This document shows positions 21,121 through 28,964 of a stretch of DNA of 64,000 nucleotides, one piece after another. The stretch is from Leptospira haakeii. Lineage in GTDB: Bacteria > Spirochaetota > Leptospiria > Leptospirales > Leptospiraceae. The stretch's first letter is position 1; every line of letters begins with the position of its first letter. The stretch lies in NCBI RefSeq assembly GCF_002812045.1, contig NZ_NPEG01000001.1, positions 682,001 to 746,000 of the forward strand, written 5' to 3'. The notes under the pieces were generated by a model that worked only from the letters and a program-made list of their open reading frames with translations, was not told the origin of the DNA and made no database searches. The position numbers were made by a program, and so were the translations under genes.

Positions 21121-22122
21121 AATTCGATCCATTGCTTCTTTTCCTTCCGGAGTCAAAGTGGGAAAAAATTCTTCTTCGGTAAATTGTAATCCTTTAGATT
21201 TCAGTTTTCTAAAATAAGGAAGAAGTGGAGAAACATCAGCCTTAGGATTTTTGGAAAGTAGGGAAAGTTTCCATAATTCTAAAAACACCAAAGATTCTTT
21301 TTCGGATTCTGGTGCTTTGTGAAGCCAATCCAATGCTTCCGCATATCTTCTTTTCTCATAATATGCATGAGCAATATAATATTCTAATTCCGGAACTCTT
21401 TCTCCAGTTCCGTTCAAGCTCAATCCGAAAACTAAAACATCGTCCCATTTTTCTAAAATATGGGCCATCTTTAACATTAGGCCTCTTGCATTTTTATGGA
21501 ACGGACTTTGTTGTAGGATTCTCTCCAAATAATAATAACTTTTAGACCATTCTTGTTTGGAGAAAAAATATTCTGCTAATCCTTCCCATGCATATACTTC
21601 TTGGCCGGGAATTGTAGAGAGTGCATCTCTAAAGATAACAAGTTCTTCTTCTCTTTGTGTTTCTATTAGAAGGTTTTCGAATTTTTTACGTTCAATTGGA
21701 GGTGATTGTTTTAGGAATGTTTGCAAGAATTTTTTAGCTTCCGAAATATCATCCACTAGATAATATAAACGTAATAGATTGAGTGCTGGAATAGGATTAT
21801 TAGACAGAAGTTTTTGTGAACTCAGAAATTCTTCTTCTGCATCATCGATGAGAGAGAATTTTACGAATAAAATACCCAGATTATTTTTGTCAGGAGCAAG
21901 GATCGCTTTTCCCCTATGGGTTTTTGCCTCCCATGGACTTTTTACTGAATCTACCTTCTCCCTTGTATAATCAGTTGAAGGAAGATATAGAAACATAGGA
22001 TCGTTTTCGATCAGTTCGTTGTTTCTGACTGGATATAAGCAGGAGAAGAATAAAAGGAAGGGTAAAAGAAAAAGATTAACCGGTCTCAGAAGTGGGATTT
22101 TCCTGTAGGTTTTTCTGCGCAT
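21106..22122 (-). CDS. TPR-like lipoprotein
   Basis: A 338-residue predicted lipoprotein. The N-terminus is basic, then strongly hydrophobic (LFLLPFLLFFSC) with the lipobox cysteine at about residue 28. The body is alpha-helical with degenerate tetratricopeptide repeats (for example YAWEGLAEYFFSKQEWSKSY and YYIAHAYYEKRRYAEALDWL). The start overlaps the end of the upstream TPR gene by 47 bp, so the two are translationally coupled and may act together in the envelope. No enzymatic motif is seen. Partner and function are unknown. Confidence 0.75.
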   Translation of the reverse strand: MRRKTYRKIPLLRPVNLFLLPFLLFFSCLYPVRNNELIENDPMFLYLPSTDYTREKVDSVKSPWEAKTHRGKAILAPDKNNLGILFVKFSLIDDAEEEFLSSQKLLSNNPIPALNLLRLYYLVDDISEAKKFLQTFLKQSPPIERKKFENLLIETQREEELVIFRDALSTIPGQEVYAWEGLAEYFFSKQEWSKSYYYLERILQQSPFHKNARGLMLKMAHILEKWDDVLVFGLSLNGTGERVPELEYYIAHAYYEKRRYAEALDWLHKAPESEKESLVFLELWKLSLLSKNPKADVSPLLPYFRKLKSKGLQFTEEEFFPTLTPEGKEAMDRIRYGL

Positions 22123-22984
22123 ATAATAGATACTTTAAGGCCCGCTCTGAATCTCCATGAAACAAATACATAAGAGAAAGATCAAGCGCGTCCTGTGCTT
22201 CCGGAGCCTCGAAATCCTGAGGACTTTCCTTAGAGAGAGTGAGTTTATTCTTAAATTCATCTAATTTTTTTCGGGTTAAAACTTCTAGATTATCAAAGAA
22301 TACTTTCTCTTCAGGTTTAGGCTTTTGTTTTGCTTGCTTAATAGAGTCATTGAACTGCACAAATCCTTGAGCGGTTGAAGTTACTTTCTTAAGAGTTTCG
22401 AACGATTGTTTATAATTTCCAAGTTTAACATGGATCTCCGTCATCAGGATTTCCATTCTAGGATCATTCGGATTGATCTGGATCGCTATGTTAGCAGCCG
22501 CAAAAGCTTGTTCCCATTTTTCAGTATCAAAGTAGATGGTAGCAAGTGCTGCATAAGCTGTTTTATTTTTAGGATCTAATTTGATCGCATTCTTCAGATA
22601 AAGTTCGGACTTATCCGGACGATCTAATTGTTTATAACAATAAGCGAGAAGAAGATGAGAGTTTAGATACTTTTTATTCAGCTCAAGTGAACTCTTAAGA
22701 GCCTTAACCGCAGCATCTAAACTTCCGAGTCGATACAGCTCCACACCGAGGTTATAATAAAGTTCAGTGGTTTTTCCAAGTTCGAGCGCCTTTTGGTAGG
22801 TCTTGATCGCATTCTCAGAGTCACCAGTACGAGAGTAAAGTGCACCAAGGTTTAAGTAGGCTTTTTGGAACTTGGGGTTCATGCCCAAAATTTCAGAATA
22901 TACCTTGGCCGCCTGGGAGATTTTCCCGTCTTTTTCGAGCTTTAAAGCCTCGTTGAACTTTCGTTTGATATCGGCCTCGGTCAT
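22076..22984 (-). CDS. Cytoplasmic TPR-repeat protein
   Basis: A 302-residue protein without signal peptide or membrane segment. It consists of about six consecutive tetratricopeptide repeats in the first 200 residues (FQKAYLNLGALYSRTGDSEN, AIKTYQKALELGKTTELYYN, KTAYAALATIYFDTEKWEQA), followed by a charged helical tail containing a further half repeat (LSLMYLFHGDSERALKYL). TPRs mediate protein-protein contacts. It is the first gene of a two-gene unit with the TPR lipoprotein and is divergent from rlpA across about 100 bp. The function is unknown. Confidence 0.78.
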   Translation of the reverse strand: MTEADIKRKFNEALKLEKDGKISQAAKVYSEILGMNPKFQKAYLNLGALYSRTGDSENAIKTYQKALELGKTTELYYNLGVELYRLGSLDAAVKALKSSLELNKKYLNSHLLLAYCYKQLDRPDKSELYLKNAIKLDPKNKTAYAALATIYFDTEKWEQAFAAANIAIQINPNDPRMEILMTEIHVKLGNYKQSFETLKKVTSTAQGFVQFNDSIKQAKQKPKPEEKVFFDNLEVLTRKKLDEFKNKLTLSKESPQDFEAPEAQDALDLSLMYLFHGDSERALKYLLYAQKNLQENPTSETG

Positions 22985-23087
22985 ATCCGGAATATCGACT
23001 AAATTTCCCCAGAAAACAACCTGAAAAAAACTTCAGGTAAAATGTAAAAACCTCCGAAAATATAACATAGAAAGACAGAGGTCCGAA

Positions 23088-23993
23088 ATGAAACAGATAG
23101 CCGCTATCTTCGCGTTGATAACAGTCACAGCTTGCGCTTCTTCAGAAACAAGAAGAAGTATCAGCGCGTCCGGAGATCCTTCCGAAATATTTTTTGAAAA
23201 AGAAATCGTTCCAATGGACCAAGAGTCCAAAAGAGATTTGGTTCTGGCTAAGAACTCTTCCGCTTCCAGAGGATTGGATGATCTTCTTGCGGATAATAAA
23301 CCTGTAAAAGCCACAACCCCTTCCAGACAACAATCAGGTTCCAATGGAGAATTCGACGAGGTCGGATATTCTTCTTGGTACGGTCCTAAATTTCATGGCA
23401 AGCCAACTGCGAGCGGAGAAATTTTCGACAAAACAAAACTGACTGCAGCTCACCCAAGCCTTCCATTAGGTTCAGTGGTTCGAGTGAAAAATCTGGAAAA
23501 CGATAAAGAAGTTTTAGTAAAAGTAAACGACCGTGGACCTTTCGTAAAAGATAGAATCATAGATCTTTCTGAAAAGGCAGCTGAGAATTTAGAATTCAAA
23601 GATGTAGGAATTGCAAGAGTTGGTCTTACTGTAGTAAGTAAAGGTGGAGCGGCTGGAGAGTCAGAAGACATGGAAGGTTTGGAAGACGAAGAAGCTCTTC
23701 TAAAGGAAAACAAACCGGAAAGATTGACTCCTAAAAAAGCTGTGACCCCGGCTCCATTAGTAAAAGGAGCTCCTAAAGGACAAACTGTCCAAGTAGGGGT
23801 TTTTAGAAACAGTAGACTCGCTGAAGACTACAGAAAAAATCTTTCTGCAGAATATGGTGAGAAAGTATATCTTTTCGAAAGAGATGGTATGTTCGTTCTA
23901 CAGATGGGTGATTTTATGGATCGCGCAAAAGCGGACCTTCTAAAATCCAAATTGAAAGAAGACGGAGTGGATTGTTTTATCCCTAAAAAATAA
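23088..23993 (+). CDS. rlpA: RlpA-family lipoprotein with SPOR domain
   Basis: Probable septal-ring peptidoglycan lytic transglycosylase. The 301-residue protein has a signal ending in the lipobox TVTAC (cysteine at about 16), a spacer, a double-psi beta-barrel (about 85-185: GYSSWYGPKFHGKPTASGE, AAHPSLPLGSVVRVKN, KVNDRGPFVKDRIIDLS) and a C-terminal SPOR domain (about 225-300: QTVQVGVFRNSRLAEDYRK, FVLQMGDFMDRAKAD) that binds denuded glycan at the division site. Domain order and catalytic-region motifs match RlpA. A strong stem-loop terminator follows directly. Confidence 0.92.
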   Translation: MKQIAAIFALITVTACASSETRRSISASGDPSEIFFEKEIVPMDQESKRDLVLAKNSSASRGLDDLLADNKPVKATTPSRQQSGSNGEFDEVGYSSWYGPKFHGKPTASGEIFDKTKLTAAHPSLPLGSVVRVKNLENDKEVLVKVNDRGPFVKDRIIDLSEKAAENLEFKDVGIARVGLTVVSKGGAAGESEDMEGLEDEEALLKENKPERLTPKKAVTPAPLVKGAPKGQTVQVGVFRNSRLAEDYRKNLSAEYGEKVYLFERDGMFVLQMGDFMDRAKADLLKSKLKEDGVDCFIPKK

Positions 23994-24016
23994 AACTCTC
24001 ATTCGGTCTCTGAAAG

Positions 24017-24044
24017 AAAAAGCCTCCAGTTCGGAGGCTTTTTT
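24017..24044. terminator. Bidirectional intrinsic terminator
   Basis: AGCCTCC, loop AGTTC, GGAGGCT form a GC-rich stem with six T residues following on the plus strand and a T-rich run also on the minus strand. It lies between the rlpA stop (23993) and the stop of the convergent small Cys-rich protein gene (24047), so it can end both transcripts. Confidence 0.88.
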
Positions 24045-24046
24045 AT

Positions 24047-24313
24047 TTAATTCCTATGAGCCCTACAACCTTTGACTTTCATTCTGCTAGCACAAATTGC
24101 TTTCGATAGTTGAACGTATCCAGGAAGACATGTGCCTGTTCCTTGGCCACAAGCGGGATCGGCTATTAATAACATTGCAAAACAATTATCATAATCTTTT
24201 AGATCTTCTGCGCAAAGATCCTCATGGCTCACTAAAAGTCCACAATCTGAAAATGAATAGAGTAGAATTGCAGAAAAACAAATTAGAAAAATCGCTCTTA
24301 TTTTCGACTTCAT
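24047..24313 (-). CDS. Small exported cysteine-rich protein
   Basis: An 88-residue hypothetical protein. The first 20 or so residues (MKSKIRAIFLICFSAILLYS) form a signal peptide; FSDC may be a lipobox with cysteine at about 24. The mature part of roughly 65 residues contains seven cysteines including the first one, spaced as in disulfide-rich secreted proteins (LCAEDL, NCFAML, PACGQGTGTC, ICASRM, GCRAH). No known family is recognised. It faces rlpA tail to tail with a shared terminator. A real gene is likely because signal peptide and cysteine pattern are coherent. Function unknown. Confidence 0.6.
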   Translation of the reverse strand: MKSKIRAIFLICFSAILLYSFSDCGLLVSHEDLCAEDLKDYDNCFAMLLIADPACGQGTGTCLPGYVQLSKAICASRMKVKGCRAHRN

Positions 24314-24399
24314 AAACCCTCTACCGCAAAAGCGGCTAACGAATATAGCCCAAAGGATAAGGAAGAAGGTCAGTTTGTCAAAAAAAATCTTTCCTAAAT

Positions 24400-25113
24400 T
24401 TAGATCCCACCGCCGTGGATGAACTCGTTTAGTTCATCGTCTTCGTTTTTTGTGGCGGATTTTTTCTCTCTAAGGTTGGATTTTGCGTATAGTTCGTTCA
24501 CTTCTTTTTGCAAAGTATCTATCTTTTCGACTAGAATAGAGAAAACTCTTGCGACAGGATCAGGAAGTTCTCCGTGATCCAGCATTCTTTCTCCTTCTTT
24601 TCCAAAATCAACTTTGGAACGGACTACTTTTCCCGGAACTCCTACAACAGTACAATCTGCAGGGACATCTCTAAGAACTACGGAACCGGCACCGATCCGA
24701 ACATTATTTTCGATAACGATATTTCCTAAAATTTTTGCTCCGGCCCCAACTACTACATTCTCTTTTAAGGTAGGATGCCTTTTGCCACTTTCCTTACCTG
24801 TTCCACCCAATGTGACACCTTGTAGGATCAGACAACCTTTGGCTACTTCCGCAGTTTCTCCTATAACAACACCTTGGCCATGATCTATAAAAATCCCAGG
24901 CTCAATTTTTGCTCCCGGGTGAATGTCTATCCCAGTCAAAAATCGTGCGAAAGTATTGATGATTCTAGGAAATAATGGGATTTTGATCTTATATAAAAAG
25001 TGAGCCAGGGAGTGGAACCAAAGCGCATGTAAACCCGGATAACATAAAATGACTTCCAAATAGGACTTGGCTGCCGGATCGTTTTTTTTAATTGCTTTGA
25101 TGTTTTCGAACAA
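24400..25113 (-). CDS. cysE: Serine O-acetyltransferase
   Basis: Acetylates L-serine with acetyl-CoA, the committed step of cysteine synthesis. The 237-residue enzyme is the short EpsC-type. After a helical N-terminus (LEVILCYPGLHALWFHSLAH) come the left-handed beta-helix hexapeptide repeats: GIDIHPGAKIEPGIFIDHGQ, VVIGETAEVAKGCLILQGVT, LGGTGKESGKRHPTLKENV and IGAGSVVLRDVPADCTVVGV. The catalytic His-Asp context HPGA/DHGQG is intact. The protein ends with a hydrophilic helical tail. It stands alone, with no cysK next to it. Confidence 0.93.
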   Translation of the reverse strand: MFENIKAIKKNDPAAKSYLEVILCYPGLHALWFHSLAHFLYKIKIPLFPRIINTFARFLTGIDIHPGAKIEPGIFIDHGQGVVIGETAEVAKGCLILQGVTLGGTGKESGKRHPTLKENVVVGAGAKILGNIVIENNVRIGAGSVVLRDVPADCTVVGVPGKVVRSKVDFGKEGERMLDHGELPDPVARVFSILVEKIDTLQKEVNELYAKSNLREKKSATKNEDDELNEFIHGGGI

Positions 25114-25216
25114 ATGTTTATCCCGGTTCTTCTTTGACGGTCGATAGAAGAATAATGTTATCTTTAGTTATGAATAAACCTGAAACCATGTGCCGGTATG
25201 TAAAGGAGGAATCATT

Positions 25217-25267
25217 TTGAGAGAGGACTTGAGTCGGAATCTAAAGGAAAACGGTCTAAAAAATTGA
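25217..25267 (+). CDS. Putative 16-residue leader peptide coupled to the M50 peptidase gene
   Basis: A TTG start at 25217 lies 7 nt after a canonical Shine-Dalgarno (AAAGGAGG, 25202-25209) and opens a 16-codon frame, LREDLSRNLKENGLKN, whose TGA stop (25265-25267) overlaps the TTG start (25264) of the M50 peptidase gene. The peptidase has no good ribosome-binding site of its own, so translation of the short frame could deliver ribosomes to it. An alternative is that one base is missing and this is the true N-terminus of the peptidase. The reading frame and SD are seen; the role is inferred. Confidence 0.4.
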   Translation: MREDLSRNLKENGLKN

Positions 25268-26208
25268 ACAGATCGTCTTACGGATGGAACGTACTTCTTT
25301 TCGTTCTGACTTTTTTTACCTTAACCTTTCAAGATGATATATTCAGGCTTCCTTATCTAAACTCTGCAACGATCTCTGAAATATTTCGGATCAGAACTCC
25401 TTATTCTTTCTCACTTCTTGGAATTCTTTTTTGCCATGAGATGGGGCATTACTTGGCCGCCAGATATTATGGGATCAAATCAACTCTTCCTTATTTTTTG
25501 CCAGTTCCATTTTCACCAGTAGGGACAATGGGTGCAGTGATCCGTATCAAGGAACCTATCAGAAATAAAATCCAATTATTCGATATCGGGATTTGGGGAC
25601 CCGCAATGAGCCTGGTACTTTCTATTCCTTGCATAGTGATCGGATTATATAATTCTCAATTAGTTTCTCTAGCAGAAAGAACCGCTTTGCTACAAGCTCA
25701 TCCGGAGCTGATGGACATTCATTTTGGAGATAGTATTCTCACTTACCTTTTATCCCAGAAAATTTTAGGACCTTTTGATTCTTCTCTCTTTACTGTGGAA
25801 TACAATCCTTTGGCATTTGCAGGTTGGGTAGGGCTTTTAATTACTGCGCTAAATCTATTACCTTTCGGTCAATTAGATGGGGGCCATGTTGTTTATTCAT
25901 TAGCGGGAGAAGGTTATAGAAAGTGGATCTACTATTTGTTTTCTGCATTTCTTTTGCTTTCCCTTTGGAATTATTCGTGGATCTTATGGGGATTGCTCAT
26001 CTATTATTTTATCAGAGTGGAACATCCTTTTGTCCCGGATGCTTCTTATCCAATTGGTAAATTTAGAAAGATATTTGGTTGGGGTATGTTATTATCCTTC
26101 CTGCTTATTTTTCCAATCTCTCCGATCACTGTTGTATCCTCTTCCGGAGCAAAGAGCAGTTTAGGAGAAGATCTCTGGAATATTCTACTCGAAGTATTTT
26201 CAAAATGA
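25264..26208 (+). CDS. M50-family (site-2 protease-like) membrane metallopeptidase
   Basis: Intramembrane zinc metalloprotease of 314 residues. The HExxH motif HEMGHYLAARYYG is at about 58-70 within a membrane segment, and the second motif LNLLPFGQLDGGHVVYSL (NxxPxxxLDGG, third zinc ligand) is near 203-220. About six hydrophobic helices are present; there is no PDZ domain, which puts it in the compact M50 group. It starts with TTG inside the stop of a 16-codon ORF. Its stop overlaps the ATG of the next gene (ATGA), so it is coupled to the propeller/pseudo-transglutaminase protein. A role in regulated proteolysis is inferred from the family. Confidence 0.86.
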   Translation: MNRSSYGWNVLLFVLTFFTLTFQDDIFRLPYLNSATISEIFRIRTPYSFSLLGILFCHEMGHYLAARYYGIKSTLPYFLPVPFSPVGTMGAVIRIKEPIRNKIQLFDIGIWGPAMSLVLSIPCIVIGLYNSQLVSLAERTALLQAHPELMDIHFGDSILTYLLSQKILGPFDSSLFTVEYNPLAFAGWVGLLITALNLLPFGQLDGGHVVYSLAGEGYRKWIYYLFSAFLLLSLWNYSWILWGLLIYYFIRVEHPFVPDASYPIGKFRKIFGWGMLLSFLLIFPISPITVVSSSGAKSSLGEDLWNILLEVFSK

Positions 26209-27650
26209 GAAAACTGATCTTTCAAATTTCCATCCTACTCTTTCTAATCATCTCTATTTCGATCCATTCGCAAGAAGAAGGTGACGTAGACATTCAATTA
26301 ACCGAAAGTCCTTACGGTCTTTCTTATGACGGAACAAATTTCTGGTTCGCCGATAGCAAAAGAAGAGCGATTATTCGTGTAGATCCAAGCGGTAGACAAG
26401 AAGCTTTCAATCTTGGAATTCCATTCATCGCAGGTTTAAATTTCGATCCAAGAGAAGGCAAACTTTTCGTAGCGAGTAAAAGAGTCGTTCTGAAAGTTGA
26501 ACCGAACACTGGAGGAGTGACAGAAAGGATACAGGTTCCAATAGACAAAATAGGTGGGATTGCGAACTTCCAAAATTACTTATATATCTTGGATTCGGAT
26601 ACGGGAAAGGTTTCCGTTTATGATAAGGGAACTCAAAGTTTTTTTGGCGGCTTCTTAACAGATAGATCTGAACCGAAAGATATTTGCTTTGCAAGAGATA
26701 GTCTTTGGATCACCGATTCTTCCGATGGAAACGTGTATCGATATGATCCTACAAGTGGAAAGATAACAGGTTCAATTCGTTCTCCTTCCAAAGATATTAG
26801 AGGGATCGCGATCTTAGGAAGCAGGATCTACGTAGTAGATAGAACTACTAGAGAGGTCAAAAAAATCTCCTTTGTAGAAACTGATAGATTCCTTGCTTCC
26901 GGTGAAGCTACTTATCTGATCAATGTAAAGATCAAATATTCTTTGGACGAGGCATCTTTAGTCGGTGGAGTCCTTGGACTTCTTCCTCCTCCTACAACAG
27001 AACACCAAAGGATCCGAAATCTAAAAACCAAGGACCCTAAATTTAAAGGGGATATGGTGATGGGAGTCCGTGCTCTTTCTAAAAAATTGGGCATTGATGA
27101 TCCGAAAGGACCCCAGACCTTAGAATATCATTTTGAAGCAAGAACAACTAACGTAAGATATTACGTCCTAGACGATTTTTTAAAGAAGAAGGAAGAAATT
27201 CCTACTGATTTAAGCGCATTTACCAAAAATAGGGTTTCAGTAAAAGAGAAGGCTGGGAATTTTTTCTTAGATAAAATTTTCGATGCGAGGTTATTCCGTT
27301 CCGATTGGGACAGTTTGAAAAAGTCTCTACTAGATTCGGGTTTGCCTGTCCGACCTGTGAGAAGTTTAGTTTTTTCGGGAAATTCTAATCCTTCTTTCAA
27401 GGATACCTTGGATATTTATATTCCGAGTTTTGGTTGGGTTCCTCTGGCCAGTGTAAAACCGGAAAAGATAGAATCTTCTCGTGCTTATCAAAAAGGAGAA
27501 GATATGGTAGATCTTTTCCGCAGTGAAGCATGGGCCGCTTTACCTTCTCCTATTCTATTCAAAGCAAAGGATTCCGAAATTTGGAAACCACTTCCAGCGG
27601 AGATAGAAGTTACACTTCTTCCTAAAGGTACGGATCTTTCTTCTAACTGA
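26205..27650 (+). CDS. Secreted beta-propeller protein with transglutaminase-like C-terminus
   Basis: A 481-residue exported protein. The ATG at 26205, overlapping the preceding stop by 4 bp, gives a good signal peptide (MRKLIFQISILLFLIISISI, cleavage near HSQ). Residues about 30-225 form a propeller of NHL/YVTN-like blades (SYDGTNFWFADSKRRAIIRV, ARDSLWITDSSDGNVYRYD). Residues about 225-480 resemble a transglutaminase-like domain (INVKIKYSL, LEYHFEARTTNVRYYVLDDF, DSGLPVRPVRSLVF, LDIYIPSFGWVPLASV), but the catalytic cysteine and the usual HxWxE are absent, so it is probably a binding rather than an enzymatic module. The fold call is by pattern. An upstream in-frame ATG (26079) lies within the M50 gene and is rejected. 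Confidence 0.68.
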   Translation: MRKLIFQISILLFLIISISIHSQEEGDVDIQLTESPYGLSYDGTNFWFADSKRRAIIRVDPSGRQEAFNLGIPFIAGLNFDPREGKLFVASKRVVLKVEPNTGGVTERIQVPIDKIGGIANFQNYLYILDSDTGKVSVYDKGTQSFFGGFLTDRSEPKDICFARDSLWITDSSDGNVYRYDPTSGKITGSIRSPSKDIRGIAILGSRIYVVDRTTREVKKISFVETDRFLASGEATYLINVKIKYSLDEASLVGGVLGLLPPPTTEHQRIRNLKTKDPKFKGDMVMGVRALSKKLGIDDPKGPQTLEYHFEARTTNVRYYVLDDFLKKKEEIPTDLSAFTKNRVSVKEKAGNFFLDKIFDARLFRSDWDSLKKSLLDSGLPVRPVRSLVFSGNSNPSFKDTLDIYIPSFGWVPLASVKPEKIESSRAYQKGEDMVDLFRSEAWAALPSPILFKAKDSEIWKPLPAEIEVTLLPKGTDLSSN

Positions 27651-28956
27651 AAGATCTTTGCCGAGTTATAAAATATCTTCTATAAGCAACAATTCCAAGT
27701 GTGATCGCTCTTCCTAACATATAGGAAGAGAGAGAAAGCCAGAGAATATGATTGCTGTTTTGTATTTTCCCCAAGTAAGCGATAGGGAAGAAGAATATGA
27801 TGGAGCTTGCAATCATCGAATTTCGAAGTATTTTACCTTCTGAAATTCCTAAGAAGAAACCATCGAATATGAATGCAAAAGATCCAAAGATCAAAACCGG
27901 TGCGATCCAATAACCATATTCTTTTGCGAGAGCTACTACCGGTTTGGATTTGCTAAATAATTCGAACAAGAACCCGGCAGGAAGAAGGATCAAAATACAA
28001 AAAAGTAAAGAGATCAGAAACCCTGAAACGATCGCCATTTTTAGGATCTTTCTTAGGCCCTCTAAGTTATTATTCCCTTTTAGATTTCCTGCAACTGTTT
28101 CCATTGCAATCGCCGCACCATCTATCCAAAATGCACCGATCAATATCAGTTGGTGAAGAATTGCGTTCGCAGCTAATGTTTCTGATCCCAAACCGGAGCT
28201 GTAATTTCTAAATAAACTGAATGTCGTGATAAGAAGTAATGTACGGATCATTATATCCGAATTCAAAGAGAGCAAAGATATATATCCTTTCAGAGAAAAG
28301 ATCCGTATCTTATGATAAACTTGGAAGAAATGGTCCTTCTCCTTGATTAATAAAACGAGGAAAAATGCACACATTAGATATTGGCTGATGGAAGTTGCAA
28401 TGCCTGCCCCATAAGCTTTCCAATCTAAGAATAGAATAAACCAAATATTCAGTCCTATATTGACTAGATTTGCAATTACGGTTACTACTAAAACAGTAAC
28501 ACTTTTGGATCTTCCCAAAAACCAACCTGTGAGTACAAAATTACAGAGTGTCGCAGGTGCGCTAATGATCCTGGATTCAAAATATTCCCCACCTGCGGAT
28601 TTTACTTCTTCGTCCCCTTCTAAAACGGAAAATCCAAATTCTTCTAAGTAAGTTTTAGAAAGTAGGATCAAAACACCAATCCCAAGACCTAGCAGTAAAG
28701 ATCTTAACAGTATCTGAAAGGATTCTTTATTGTCTTCGTTTCCTTCTGCTTGGGCAGTAAGACCTGTAGTACTCATTCTTAAGAATGAAAATCCCCAAAA
28801 TAGATAATCAAATAATACATTGGATAGAGCGACTCCCGCTACATAGGTATGTGATTCTAATTGGCCGAGCACTGCAACGTCGGCAAAACTTGTAAGCGGG
28901 ACTGTTAAGTTTGCGACTATATTATAGAATGTAAGAATGAGAAATTTTTTTTCCAA
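27643..28956 (-). CDS. MATE-family multidrug/metabolite exporter
   Basis: Twelve-helix cation-coupled antiporter of 437 residues. The N-terminus (FYNIVANLTVPLTSFADVAVLGQLE) has the MATE substrate-gate pattern. The two homologous halves are recognisable, with LANAILHQLILIGAFWIDGAAIAMET at the start of the second. Closest to the DinF-like subfamily by pattern, though no SOS gene is adjacent. The 3' end overlaps the convergent propeller gene by 8 bp. It is 8 bp downstream of the symporter gene and likely co-transcribed with it. Substrate unknown. Confidence 0.87.
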   Translation of the reverse strand: MEKKFLILTFYNIVANLTVPLTSFADVAVLGQLESHTYVAGVALSNVLFDYLFWGFSFLRMSTTGLTAQAEGNEDNKESFQILLRSLLLGLGIGVLILLSKTYLEEFGFSVLEGDEEVKSAGGEYFESRIISAPATLCNFVLTGWFLGRSKSVTVLVVTVIANLVNIGLNIWFILFLDWKAYGAGIATSISQYLMCAFFLVLLIKEKDHFFQVYHKIRIFSLKGYISLLSLNSDIMIRTLLLITTFSLFRNYSSGLGSETLAANAILHQLILIGAFWIDGAAIAMETVAGNLKGNNNLEGLRKILKMAIVSGFLISLLFCILILLPAGFLFELFSKSKPVVALAKEYGYWIAPVLIFGSFAFIFDGFFLGISEGKILRNSMIASSIIFFFPIAYLGKIQNSNHILWLSLSSYMLGRAITLGIVAYRRYFITRQRSFS

Positions 28957-28964
28957 AAGAAGAC

